From Actinocrinis sp046724665 (GTDB lineage: Bacteria > Actinomycetota > Actinomycetes > Streptomycetales > Catenulisporaceae): a stretch of DNA of 24,506 nucleotides. Of this stretch, positions 6,080-14,503 are shown piece by piece. Within the stretch, counting starts at the first letter, position 1. Each line of letters opens with the position of its first letter. The stretch covers positions 1-24,506 of the forward strand of contig JBKOWZ010000008.1 of the NCBI GenBank assembly GCA_046724665.1, written 5' to 3'. Below the pieces are notes generated by a model that was not told the origin of the DNA, did no database searches, and worked only from the letters and a program-made list of their open reading frames with translations. Made by a program: the position numbers and the translations under genes.

Positions 6080-7342
6080 TTGTCCGAGGGGGCGGGCTTC
6101 GGATCGGCACGGATCACGGCTGCTGGGGACGTGACGGATCCGGCGGCGGTACCCGCGCAGCGCCAGGGGCCCGGCGGCGGGACGGGGTTCCCGCTGGCCC
6201 GCGTGTTCGACGGGATGAAGGCTGATGGCAGCCCACTGATCAACCGGCCGGGTCTCGACCAGCAGGAGATCCCCGCGCTGGTCGCGTATCTGACGCGCGC
6301 GCCGGTGGTGTTGTCCGCGCCGGGGACGGCACGCGACGAGGTCCTGCCCAGCGCGCCCGCGAGCGTGCCGCGTGCGTTCCACACGGACGGCACGTGGGTG
6401 TGGCCGGCGGCCGTCGGGTACTACCTGAGCCTCTATCGGCTACCACCTCAGGGCGAGCTGCTCGAACACATCAGGACTCGTGGCTACGCGCTCTCGCCGG
6501 TGCAGCCGCAGGTCGTCAAGGCTGCCGCCGCGCAGGTCATGGCGGTGCTGAAGGCCCGATCGCAGCAGCCACAGCAGTCGCAGCAACAGCCACAGCGGGC
6601 TCAACTTCCGCCACCGCGCATGCCGACGGTCGCGAGCCTGGCGGCGTTCAGTGCCGCGTTCAACGCCGCGGGGAACCGGCACGCCGCGTGGGTCACCGAG
6701 CAGCTCGAAACCTTTCTCGACTTCATGCCCCTCGGCGGCTGGTCCGTCGATCACACCACGCGTCGTTACCGTCAGTCCGGACGGGAGTTCGCCGTGGACG
6801 CGCTCGGAACGCTTTCCGCCGACGGCGTCTGGACATGGGCATGGTCGGATGCTGCGACGTGGGGTCAGAACCCTGCGATCGTCGAGCAGTCGCGGGGCCT
6901 GCGCTCGCTGGGCGAGCAGGAGGGCATCGCGGAGTTGGTCACGCCCGCGTTCGGACTCGCAGGTATCGAAGACGCTCCGGAAGGTCCTCAGGACGCCGCG
7001 GAGATGATTGCCTGGACCGCGATGGGGCTGCTCGGTGCACGCGGGTACATCGGTCACAGCGCGCGCGACGACGGCAGTGGCGGGCGAGTCTACTATGTGG
7101 TCTGCGACGTCGCCGTCCCGGCCGCGTCGCCGCGGCTCGACACGATGCCTCGATTCATGATGGAGGGTGCTGCGACGTTCGGCGAGGACGCGGCCGGTTG
7201 CGTGCTCGGATACGTCGAGCACCACGGCTGGGACTGGAGCCGGGTGCCGGAGGGCATCGCGGTCGTGGCGGAAGGGATCGGCGCGTTCACGGCCGAGCTC
7301 TCGGTCGATGGGGAGTTGGCGGGAGTCTCAGTGCGCGCATAA
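6080..7342 (+). CDS. Unknown two-module protein with C-terminal DUF6882-like domain
   Basis: About 420 aa; no enzyme motif is recognised. The TTG start is chosen because GAGGAG lies 7 nt upstream (6066-6071); a GTG at 6131 is an alternative and an in-frame GTG at 5978 would overlap the hairpin. Module 1 includes FPLARVFDGM, ADGSPLINRP and FHTDGTWVWPAAVGYYLSLY, a pattern I recall from uncharacterised actinobacterial proteins. A Gln/Pro linker (RSQQPQQSQQQPQ) follows. Module 2 has FLDFMPLGGWSVDHTTRRY, FAVDALGTLSADGVWTWAWS and LRSLGEQEGI, resembling DUF6882. No signal peptide or membrane helix is seen, so it is probably cytoplasmic. It ends 25 nt from the convergent aroE stop. Confidence 0.75.
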   Translation: MSEGAGFGSARITAAGDVTDPAAVPAQRQGPGGGTGFPLARVFDGMKADGSPLINRPGLDQQEIPALVAYLTRAPVVLSAPGTARDEVLPSAPASVPRAFHTDGTWVWPAAVGYYLSLYRLPPQGELLEHIRTRGYALSPVQPQVVKAAAAQVMAVLKARSQQPQQSQQQPQRAQLPPPRMPTVASLAAFSAAFNAAGNRHAAWVTEQLETFLDFMPLGGWSVDHTTRRYRQSGREFAVDALGTLSADGVWTWAWSDAATWGQNPAIVEQSRGLRSLGEQEGIAELVTPAFGLAGIEDAPEGPQDAAEMIAWTAMGLLGARGYIGHSARDDGSGGRVYYVVCDVAVPAASPRLDTMPRFMMEGAATFGEDAAGCVLGYVEHHGWDWSRVPEGIAVVAEGIGAFTAELSVDGELAGVSVRA

Positions 7343-7367
7343 GAGGGCGCACGGCTTGGTGGCCGGA

Positions 7368-8243
7368 TCAGCGTTTGCGAAGCGCGGCGGTTCCGGCGGC
7401 ACGCATCGCTGCCACTACCTCCGCGCGCTGCTCCGGCTTGGCGCCGGTCATCAATTCGACCTGAAGCGCGGCTTGGTGGACCAGCAGATCGAGGCCGCCG
7501 AGCACGACCCCGCCCGCGCGTTCCCACGCCGTGACGAGCCTGGTCGGCCACGGATGGTAGAGCACGTCGAAAAGCGTGCCGACCGGCTTGCCGACGGCTT
7601 CAGCCAACTCGTCCGCGGCGCCCACAGGAGTCGTGTTCACCAGGAGCGGGTGCCCCAGGGCTTCCGGCGCCCGCGCCCAAGGGTGCACGCGCACGTCGAT
7701 CCCGAAACGGTCGGCCACCGGAATCAGCTCGTCAGCCCGATTCAGGGAACGTACGTAGACATCGACCCCACCACCGCGGACGATCGACGCCAGCGCCGCA
7801 ACCGCTGATGCCGCCGTCGCTCCCCCGCCGAGCACCGCAGCGGCGTCAGCGCTGGTGATTCCGCGTTCTGCAAACGCCGCGACAAGGCCGGGCACGTCGG
7901 TGTTCTCGCCACACCTCGTGCCGCCGTCGGCGAACAGCACGGTGTTGACCGCATCGACCGCGAGCGCCAGCTCGCTGACATCGTCGAGCAGCGGGATGAT
8001 CGCGCGCTTGAGCGGCATGGTCAGCGACAGCCCTGACCACTCGGCCTCGTCGAGACCGCCCAGGAATCCGGGCAACGCCGCCTCACCGACGTCGAACGCG
8101 TCGTAGCTGCGACCGGTGAGGCCGAGCCGCTGGTACGCGGCCCGGTGCAGCACCGGCGAGAGCGAGTGCGCGATCGGCGATCCGAGGACTGCGGCGCGGC
8201 GTCTCACGGTCGTCGCGTCGCGGTCGGCGTCCGTCGTCGTCAC
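7368..8243 (-). CDS. aroE: Shikimate dehydrogenase
   Basis: About 291 aa, typical for AroE. It reduces 3-dehydroshikimate to shikimate with NADPH. Conserved parts are AAVLGSPIAHSLSPVLHRAAY (substrate Ser residues), LSLTMPLKRAII with the catalytic-type Lys, NTVLFADGGTRCGENTDVPG (Asn/Asp substrate contacts), and the nucleotide-binding GGGATAASAVAAL. The GTG at 8243 is chosen because it lies 4 nt after the mltG stop (TGATGACGTG); a GTG at 8207 would also preserve the fold. It is the last gene of the alaS-ruvX-mltG-aroE run. Confidence 0.94.
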   Translation of the reverse strand: MTTTDADRDATTVRRRAAVLGSPIAHSLSPVLHRAAYQRLGLTGRSYDAFDVGEAALPGFLGGLDEAEWSGLSLTMPLKRAIIPLLDDVSELALAVDAVNTVLFADGGTRCGENTDVPGLVAAFAERGITSADAAAVLGGGATAASAVAALASIVRGGGVDVYVRSLNRADELIPVADRFGIDVRVHPWARAPEALGHPLLVNTTPVGAADELAEAVGKPVGTLFDVLYHPWPTRLVTAWERAGGVVLGGLDLLVHQAALQVELMTGAKPEQRAEVVAAMRAAGTAALRKR

Positions 8244-8247
8244 GTCA

Positions 8248-10257
8248 TCAGCCCGATCCGCACAGTCCCTTGTACTTGGCGCCGAGCTGCTGCCATTGGG
8301 TGTTGTTCGCTGCGTACTGGACACCGTCCGGCGTGGCGCAGAAGTAGTAGTAGTTGTTGTCCCGGTTCGGGTTCAGCGCCGCGTCTATCGACGTCTGGTC
8401 GGGGTTGTCGATCGGTCCGGGCGGCAGGCCCTTTATACCGTAGACGCTGGTGTTGTACGGGTTCGTCGTGTCCTTGTTGTTGGGCACGGTGCCGACGTTG
8501 CCCATGCCGTACAGCGTCGAGGTGTCGAAGCCGAGGTGCGCGAACTGCATCTGGTTGTTGAACCGGTTGAACACCACTCCGGCGATCTTGTTCAGGTCGG
8601 CGGTGTTGCTGCCGGCCTCGGCGCGCGCCAGCGAGGCGATGATCAGCAGCTTGTACTCGCTCAGGCCCAGCTTGGCCGCCTTGTTCGCCAGGTCGGCCTG
8701 GTTGAAGAGGGCGAGCTGGTCGTCCACCATCTTCTTCAGCAGGTCGGTCGGCGTCTTGTAGTCGGTCAGGACGTACGACTCCGAGGCGATGAAGCCCTCG
8801 ATGTGCGCGTACGGGGTCTTCGGCCCCGGCTGCGCGGTGGCCCAGGCCGGCAGGTCGATCTTGCCGCCGGCGATCGCGGCCCGGATGTCCGCGTCGGACC
8901 AGCCGGTCTTGGACTCGAGCGCGGCGAAGATCTGCGCGGCGCGCTCGCCGCCGTAGGTGATCAGCTGGGACTTGCTGTCCTTGTTCTTCGGGTCGAGCAG
9001 GTCGGTGATGGCCGTCGCCGCGCTGATGCCGCGCGGAAGCAGGTAGGTGCCCGCCTGTATCGAGGCACACTTCGCGTCGGCGTTGCAGGCGTCGGTGAAG
9101 GCGCGCTGGCTCTTGACGACCCCGGCGTTGAAGAGCAGACCACCGATGGTCTTGCCGCCTGAACCTGACGGGATGTTGACGGCCACCTTGCCGGTGCCGG
9201 TGGTCGAGACGTAGTCGGGCGCGGGACCGTACTTGCTCTGGTACCACTGGACGCCTTTGTAGCCGCCGTAGCCGAGGCCGCCGGCGATCACCGAGAACGC
9301 GACGAACACCGCGAGACAGTTGCGGCCGCGCTTCTGCTTGGGCTTGCGGCCGCGCCCGGAACCGGCGTCCTCGTCGTCCTCGTCGCCGATCAGGGTGAAA
9401 CGGTCGCCGTTCTCGTCGGCCTGGGGCGCGGCGGCGCGGCGGCGCGAGCGCGCGCCCGACGGGCTCTCGGTACCGACGCGGCTGTCCGTATCGCCGCCGT
9501 AGCTGGCAGCGCTGGCGGCGCGGCGGGAGGTACGCGCGGGGAACTCGTCGTCGCCCTCGTACTGCGAATAGCCGCCCGGTGCGTTCGGCGTGCCCGCAGC
9601 GGGAGCAGCGGCACGGCGACGGCCGGACGGATACTCACCGTTCCCGGCCGGATAGGCACCGGTCGCGTAGCCGCTGTTCGGGTTGGTCGCGTAGGAACCG
9701 CTGCTCTGACGCGTGTCACGGGCAGCAGCAGGGCGGCCGTAGCTACCCGAGCCGTACGGGTCACCTGCGTAAGGGTCGCTGGCGTACGGATCAGCCGGAG
9801 GCTGGGATGCGTACGCGTCGGGTGCGTACGAGCCGGTCCTGTACGAGCCGGACGCGTAAGGGTCTGCCGTGCGCGGTTGCTGCGGCTGCTGTGGTTGCCG
9901 ACGAGGCGGGTACGGCGTCTGCGGCTGCTCACCCTGCTGCGGGTACGCCTGCGGCGTCGCATATCCCTGCTGCTGTGTATTCCAGTCCTGTGCACTGGAG
10001 TTCGGACCATAAGCGCTCGGCGGAGTGGAACGCGGCCCGAGTTCGTCGTAGTACGGCTGCTGCGGTTGCGCAGCGTAGTCCTGCGCATACTGATTCGACT
10101 GGTACGGATCCTGAGGGTACTGCGGCGCGTACTGGCCGGGTTGTCCGGGCTGCCCTGGCTGCGGTTGCGGCGCTCGTCCCTGGCGTGCCCGGCGTCCTCG
10201 GCCGTACGCGGAGCCGGACGCGGGCTCCTGCGGGTCGCCGTACCAGTCGTCGCTCAA
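8248..10257 (-). CDS. mltG: Endolytic murein transglycosylase MltG (YceG-like)
   Basis: 669 aa, about twice the core family size. MltG cuts nascent glycan strands at the membrane and so sets peptidoglycan chain length. The first 300 or so residues are low-complexity, rich in Gln, Pro, Tyr and Gly, with tandem DPYAS/DPYAG/DPYGS units near 130-175 and a basic-acidic stretch before the membrane. One transmembrane helix follows at about 313-335 (CLAVFVAFSVIAGGLGYGG). The YceG domain covers about 345-665; the conserved Glu is Glu547 in ASLARAEAG, followed by KIAGVVFNRFNN and TLYGMG. The TTG start overlaps the ruvX TGA by 4 bases. Confidence 0.93.
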   Translation of the reverse strand: MSDDWYGDPQEPASGSAYGRGRRARQGRAPQPQPGQPGQPGQYAPQYPQDPYQSNQYAQDYAAQPQQPYYDELGPRSTPPSAYGPNSSAQDWNTQQQGYATPQAYPQQGEQPQTPYPPRRQPQQPQQPRTADPYASGSYRTGSYAPDAYASQPPADPYASDPYAGDPYGSGSYGRPAAARDTRQSSGSYATNPNSGYATGAYPAGNGEYPSGRRRAAAPAAGTPNAPGGYSQYEGDDEFPARTSRRAASAASYGGDTDSRVGTESPSGARSRRRAAAPQADENGDRFTLIGDEDDEDAGSGRGRKPKQKRGRNCLAVFVAFSVIAGGLGYGGYKGVQWYQSKYGPAPDYVSTTGTGKVAVNIPSGSGGKTIGGLLFNAGVVKSQRAFTDACNADAKCASIQAGTYLLPRGISAATAITDLLDPKNKDSKSQLITYGGERAAQIFAALESKTGWSDADIRAAIAGGKIDLPAWATAQPGPKTPYAHIEGFIASESYVLTDYKTPTDLLKKMVDDQLALFNQADLANKAAKLGLSEYKLLIIASLARAEAGSNTADLNKIAGVVFNRFNNQMQFAHLGFDTSTLYGMGNVGTVPNNKDTTNPYNTSVYGIKGLPPGPIDNPDQTSIDAALNPNRDNNYYYFCATPDGVQYAANNTQWQQLGAKYKGLCGSG

Positions 10258-10751
10258 GCCTCGAACTCCTTACCCGGGGCGTGGGGCGCGACGTCGTCGT
10301 CGGCCTGGGACAGGTGGCCGGGCGGCCGCCCTGAGACGCGCTCGGCGTCGAGCGCGTTTTGCAGGATCACGACCGCGGCGGCCTGATCGACCACGGCGCG
10401 GCCCTGCCGGCTTCGAACACCCGACTCGCGTAGTCCACGGGTCGCGGTGACGGTTGTCAACCTTTCGTCGACAAGCCGCACGGGAATGGGGCGAATTGTC
10501 CGGGCGAGCCGGCGGGCGAAGGAACGGGCCTTTCCGGCGGCCGGGCCCTCGCGCCCGGACAGCGACCTGGGCAGGCCGACGACGGCCTCGACGACCTCGT
10601 ACTCGGCCGCCAACGCCGCGAGGCGGGCGAGGTCGCCCTCGCCCGCCCTGACCGTCTCCACCGGTGTCGCCAGCAGGCCGTCGCGGTCGCAGACCGCGAC
10701 TCCGATGCGGACCGCTCCGACGTCGATTCCGAGTCTCCTGCCCGACCTCAC
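10254..10751 (-). CDS. ruvX: Putative Holliday junction resolvase / pre-16S rRNA nuclease YqgF
   Basis: 165 aa from the GTG at 10751, chosen because GGGAG lies 4 nt upstream and the family begins just before LGIDVGAVRIGVAV; a TTG at 10820 and an ATG at 10781 are longer alternatives. The RNase H-like fold shows the acidic residues Asp10 (LGIDVG), Glu in VRLVDERLTTV and Asp in VVDQAAAVVIL, plus VVGLPRSLSGREG. E. coli YqgF acts in 16S rRNA 5' maturation; a Holliday junction role is suggested by fold. It sits between alaS and mltG as in other actinomycetes. Confidence 0.93.
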   Translation of the reverse strand: MRSGRRLGIDVGAVRIGVAVCDRDGLLATPVETVRAGEGDLARLAALAAEYEVVEAVVGLPRSLSGREGPAAGKARSFARRLARTIRPIPVRLVDERLTTVTATRGLRESGVRSRQGRAVVDQAAAVVILQNALDAERVSGRPPGHLSQADDDVAPHAPGKEFEA

Positions 10752-10821
10752 CGTGCTCCCTGCTCGACTCGACCGTCCCATCCGACCGTCGGGGACGGGT
10801 CGCGGGGCGGTCCGGTTCAAT

Positions 10822-10839
10822 CAGCGCCGGACGGCGCTG
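10822..10839 (-). terminator. Hairpin between alaS and ruvX
   Basis: CAGCGCC-GGAC-GGCGCTG is a perfect 7-bp stem with a 4-nt loop, starting 5 nt after the alaS stop. It has no U-run. It could be a weak terminator, or an mRNA-stabilising structure that lowers ruvX expression relative to alaS. Confidence 0.4.
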
Positions 10840-10844
10840 CGGCG

Positions 10845-13517
10845 TTACGCGGGGACCGTCTCGGCGATCCGGCCGCGGACCGCCTCGAGCGCCGCGTCGA
10901 GCGCGCCGAGGTCGCTGCCGCCGCCCTGCGCCACGTCGTCCTTCCCGCCGCCGCCGCCGCCGAGCGTCTGCGCGGCGACCTTGGCCAGCGCGCCGGCCTT
11001 CAGGCCATGCTCTCGCGCGGCCTCGTTGGTCGCCACCAGAACGAGCGGACGCTCCCCGGCTGCGCTGCCGAGCGCGATGACGGCCGGCCGCGATCCGAGC
11101 CGGCCGCGTACGTCGAAGGCCAGCTTACGCAGATCGTCCGCAGTCGTGCCGTCCGGTGCGCGATGCCCGATAAAGGCGACGCCGTGGACGTCCGTCGGGT
11201 TCCCGGCCAGTTCGCCCGCGATCGCCAGCACCTGGCCCGCCCGCAGCGCCGCGATCTCCTTCTCCGCGTCGCGCAGCTTGCCGACGATGGCCGCGATCCG
11301 CTCGGGAAGGTCATCAGGACGTGCCTTGACAAGTTCCGCCACTTGAGCGAGCAGCACGTGCTCACGCGCGAGGAAGCTGTACGCGTCCGCGCCGACGAGC
11401 GCCTCGACGCGACGCACGCCCGCGCCGATGGACGACTCGTGCAGCAGCTTGACCAGGCCGAGGCGACCGGTGTTCGGGACGTGCGTGCCGCCGCACAGTT
11501 CGTGCGCCCAATCGCCGACGGACACGACGCGTACGCGGTCGCCGTACTTCTCGCCGAACAGCGCCATCGCACCCATCGACTTCGCCTCGGGCTGCGACAT
11601 GATCTGCGCGGTAACCGCGAGGTCATCGACGAGGACCGCGTTGACCAGCTGCTCGGCATCGGCCAGCACGGACTGCGGTACCGCCTGCGGGTGCGCGAAG
11701 TCGAAGCGGAAGCGTCCGGGTGCGTTCTCCGAACCCGCCTGCGTCGCGGTTTCGCCGAGCAGCTGCCTGAACGCGCGGTGGACCATGTGAGTCGCGGTGT
11801 GCGCACGTGAGATCGCCTGACGGCGCGTTACGTCAACCACCGCCTCGGCCGACTCGCCGATCGCGACCTCGCCGTCGCGGACGACCGCGCGGTGCACGAT
11901 CAAGTCGCCGATCGGCTTCTGCACGTCCAGCACCTCGACCAGCGCCCCGTTGCCGAGCCGGATCAGGCCGTGGTCGGCGAGCTGGCCGCCGCCTTCCGCG
12001 TAGAACGGGGTGCGGTCGAGGACCAGCTCGACCTCGTCGCCCGCGTTCGCCGCGGGCACGGCCGAACCGGCGACGAGCAGGCCGCGTACGGTGCCTTCGG
12101 AGGTGGTCTCGGTGTAACCGGTGAACTGGGGCGCGCCGGTGCCGTCGTACAGCTCCCGGTACGCCGACAGGTCGGCGTGGCCGGTCTTCTTCGCCTTCGC
12201 GTCCGCCTTCGCCCGCTGCTTCTGCTCGGCCATCAGCCGGCGGAAGCCCTCCTCGTCCACGCTCAGGCCCTGTTCGGCCGCCATCTCGAGGGTCAGGTCG
12301 ATCGGGAAGCCGAAGGTGTCGTGCAGCTGGAACGCGTCCGCCGCCGCGAGCTGCCCGCGGCCCCGGCTCTTGGTGCTGCTGACGGCCGAGTCGAAGATGT
12401 TGGTGCCGGTCCTGAGCGTCTGGAGGAAGGACTCCTCCTCGCCGACCGCGACCGCGTCGATGCGCTTGTAGTCGGTGACCAACTCGGGGTACTGCGGCCC
12501 CATCGCATCGACCGCCGAGCCGACGAGCTCATGCACCGTCGGCTGGTGCGCGCCGAGCAGACGCATGTTGCGGATCGCGCGGCGCATCATCCGGCGCAGC
12601 ACGTAACCGCGTCCCTCATTGCCCGGTGTCACCCCGTCGCCGATAAGCATCGTGGCGCTGCGGATGTGGTCGGTGATGACACGCAGCGCGACGTCGGTCT
12701 TGTGGTCCTTGCCGTAGACCGCGCCGGTCAGCTGCGCCGCCTTGTCGAGGATGACCCGCGAGGTGTCGATCTCGTACAGGTTGTCCACGCCCTGGAGCAC
12801 CGCCGCGAGCCGCTCGAGGCCGAGGCCGGTGTCGATGTTCTTCGAGGGCAGCTCGCCGACGATCGGGAAGTCGCTCTTGCCGGTGCCCGCCCCGCGCTCG
12901 TACTGCATGAACACCAGGTTCCACAGCTCGATGTAGCGCTCGCCGTTGACCGCCGGGCCGCCCTCGGCGCCGTACGCCGGGCCGCGGTCGTAGTTGAGCT
13001 CGGAGCAGGGGCCGCAGGGTCCGGGCACGCCCATGGACCAGAAGTTCTCGTCCATGCCGAGGCGCTGGATGCGCTGTTCGGGGACGCCGACCTTGTCGCG
13101 CCAGATCCCGTACGCCTCGTCGTCGTCCTGGTAGACGGTGATCCACAGCCGGTCCGCGTCGAGGCCGTAGCCGCCGTCCGCGACCGAGGTGGTCATCAGC
13201 TCCCAGGCGTAGCCGATCGCGCCTTCCTTGAAGTAGTCGCCGAAGGAGAAGTTGCCGCACATCTGGAAGAAGGACGCGTGCCTTGTGGTCTTGCCGACCT
13301 CGTCGATGTCGAGGGTGCGCACGCACTTCTGCACCGAGGTGGCGCGCGGCGCGGGCGGGGCCTGCTGGCCGAGGAAGTACGGCTTGAACGGGACCATGCC
13401 CGCGTTGACCAGCAGCAGCGTCGGGTCGGCGGCGATCAGCGAGGCGGACGGGATCTCGGCGTGTCCGCGCTTGACGAAGAAGTCGAGCCAGCGACGGCGG
13501 ATTTCTGCGGAGTCCAT
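10845..13517 (-). CDS. alaS: Alanyl-tRNA synthetase
   Basis: 890 aa, full length. It charges tRNA-Ala and edits mischarged Ser/Gly. The N-terminal class II catalytic domain starts RRRWLDFFVKRGH and includes LLLVNAGMVPFKPYFLG and the motif 2 region KCVRTLDIDEVGKTTRHASFFQM. The editing domain has the zinc-type motifs HTATH (His573, His577) and CGGTH, plus YAEGGGQLADHG. The C-terminal DHHA1 domain contains the Gly-rich GGGGGGKDDVAQGGG near residue 860. The ATG is preceded by GAGAGG 10 nt upstream. Confidence 0.98.
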   Translation of the reverse strand: MDSAEIRRRWLDFFVKRGHAEIPSASLIAADPTLLLVNAGMVPFKPYFLGQQAPPAPRATSVQKCVRTLDIDEVGKTTRHASFFQMCGNFSFGDYFKEGAIGYAWELMTTSVADGGYGLDADRLWITVYQDDDEAYGIWRDKVGVPEQRIQRLGMDENFWSMGVPGPCGPCSELNYDRGPAYGAEGGPAVNGERYIELWNLVFMQYERGAGTGKSDFPIVGELPSKNIDTGLGLERLAAVLQGVDNLYEIDTSRVILDKAAQLTGAVYGKDHKTDVALRVITDHIRSATMLIGDGVTPGNEGRGYVLRRMMRRAIRNMRLLGAHQPTVHELVGSAVDAMGPQYPELVTDYKRIDAVAVGEEESFLQTLRTGTNIFDSAVSSTKSRGRGQLAAADAFQLHDTFGFPIDLTLEMAAEQGLSVDEEGFRRLMAEQKQRAKADAKAKKTGHADLSAYRELYDGTGAPQFTGYTETTSEGTVRGLLVAGSAVPAANAGDEVELVLDRTPFYAEGGGQLADHGLIRLGNGALVEVLDVQKPIGDLIVHRAVVRDGEVAIGESAEAVVDVTRRQAISRAHTATHMVHRAFRQLLGETATQAGSENAPGRFRFDFAHPQAVPQSVLADAEQLVNAVLVDDLAVTAQIMSQPEAKSMGAMALFGEKYGDRVRVVSVGDWAHELCGGTHVPNTGRLGLVKLLHESSIGAGVRRVEALVGADAYSFLAREHVLLAQVAELVKARPDDLPERIAAIVGKLRDAEKEIAALRAGQVLAIAGELAGNPTDVHGVAFIGHRAPDGTTADDLRKLAFDVRGRLGSRPAVIALGSAAGERPLVLVATNEAAREHGLKAGALAKVAAQTLGGGGGGKDDVAQGGGSDLGALDAALEAVRGRIAETVPA

Positions 13518-13550
13518 CGGTCCAGTGCCTCTCGCAACGGTCGGTCGGTT

Positions 13551-13567
13551 CCCGGCACGCCGCCGGG
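13551..13567 (-). other. Hairpin in the alaS 5' leader
   Basis: CCCGGC-ACGCC-GCCGGG forms a 6-bp stem with a 5-nt loop about 35 nt upstream of the alaS ATG. No T-box stem or GGTGG element accompanies it. A role in alaS expression is only a possibility. Confidence 0.3.
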
Positions 13568-13616
13568 CATAGGTGTCGATTGTCTCAGGAAGCGGACCGG
13601 GGTCTGTCCCAATTAA

Positions 13617-13650
13617 TACGCGGCCGGTACGCGGTACGCGGCCGGCCGCG
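13617..13650. repeat. TACGCGG triple repeat with 14-bp palindrome
   Basis: TACGCGG occurs at 13617, 13628 and 13635, and ACGCGGCCGG twice (13618, 13636). The last copy runs into the perfect palindrome CGCGGCCGGCCGCG (13637-13650). It lies in the 166-bp gap between alaS and the DUF6167-like gene, next to an AT-rich patch (TTAATA) that may be part of the alaS promoter. It could be an operator or terminator. Confidence 0.4.
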
Positions 13651-13683
13651 CCTTAACGCGAGCTAGGCCGCGTTACCGCTCCC

Positions 13684-13929
13684 CTACCGCTCCTCGGGCT
13701 CCTTGGCATCGACCCCGAGCACGCGGTACAGCTCGAACTCGCGCTCGGCGGCGGCCGCGCGCACGTCGTCGGCAAAGTCCTGGAGCGCGCCGCCGATCGC
13801 GCCGGGCAGGCTGCCGGCGCCCTGTGCGATGCCCGATGGGCTGAACCTGCGCAGCGTCTTCGACGCCTTGGTGACGACCAGAACGCCTACCGTCGCGCCG
13901 AGCGCGACCCAGAACACCCGCTTGACCAT
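13684..13929 (-). CDS. Small DUF6167-like membrane-associated protein
   Basis: 81 aa. The N-terminal segment VFWVALGATVGVLVVTKASK (residues 5-24) is a probable membrane helix, followed by a basic RRFSPSG and an amphipathic, acidic C-terminal helix (GALQDFADDVRAAAAEREFEL). Length, sequence style and position between the DUF948 gene and alaS match the DUF6167 family of Streptomyces and relatives; that assignment is from memory. Function is unknown. Confidence 0.75.
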   Translation of the reverse strand: MVKRVFWVALGATVGVLVVTKASKTLRRFSPSGIAQGAGSLPGAIGGALQDFADDVRAAAAEREFELYRVLGVDAKEPEER

Positions 13930-13959
13930 CGCCGCGTCCCCAGTCCTCAGTCCCGGTCC

Positions 13960-14382
13960 TCAGTCCTTCTTGGACTTGCGCTCGGCCTTCAACTGCGCGC
14001 GCACCTTCTTCTCGACCTCGGCCTTGCGCCGGTTGGCCAGCGCCGAGCGCACGCCGTAGGAGAAGGCCGCGGCCTTGATCATCGGCCCGCCGACGGTGGC
14101 GGAGAAGGTCGAGGCCAGCGCCGAGGCGTTGCCGGAGACGTTGGCCACGTTCTCGGTGATCGTGTCCACCCGGCTCAGCTGCTGGTTGGCGGTCACCACG
14201 GTGGTGGTCACCTCGCCGAGCAGCGGGACGGTCTGGTCGGCGATCCCGGCGACCAGCTTGCGGGCCTCCTTGAGGACCTCGGCGAGCCGCAGCAGGACGA
14301 AGCACAGGAAGATGACCCCGACCGCGAAGAAGATCGCGAATACCAATCCGACGACTGCCCCTGCCGACACCTTGGGATCCAT
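13960..14382 (-). CDS. DUF948 family membrane protein
   Basis: 140 aa from the ATG at 14382, chosen because relatives begin with a few residues before the helix; a GTG at 14439 would add a basic tail not expected in the family. One transmembrane helix lies at about residues 7-31 (GAVVGLVFAIFFAVGVIFLCFVLLR, read in overlap), followed by a long helix with TVPLLGEVTTTVVTANQQLSRVD, VSGNASALASTF and GGPMIKAAAFSYGVRSAL, then a Lys/Arg-rich end. The architecture is a membrane-anchored helical rod. Function is unknown. The gene is conserved next to DUF6167 and alaS. Confidence 0.8.
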   Translation of the reverse strand: MDPKVSAGAVVGLVFAIFFAVGVIFLCFVLLRLAEVLKEARKLVAGIADQTVPLLGEVTTTVVTANQQLSRVDTITENVANVSGNASALASTFSATVGGPMIKAAAFSYGVRSALANRRKAEVEKKVRAQLKAERKSKKD

Positions 14383-14503
14383 CCCTTCGCGCTGTCTGCC
14401 CGTCCGCGCTCCGCGCTGCGCGCCCGTCGGCCCGAACACTATCGCGGATCGGTCGGGGATTACGGTTCGTGGGGGCGTGCTGCCATAGGCGCCGTCCGAT
14501 CGG

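Noticed and set aside
13618..13650. T-box riboswitch upstream of alaS because of GTACCGCG-like sequence on the minus strand
   Set aside because: The GGTGG core, specifier stem and antiterminator partner are missing; the match is part of the TACGCGG repeats.
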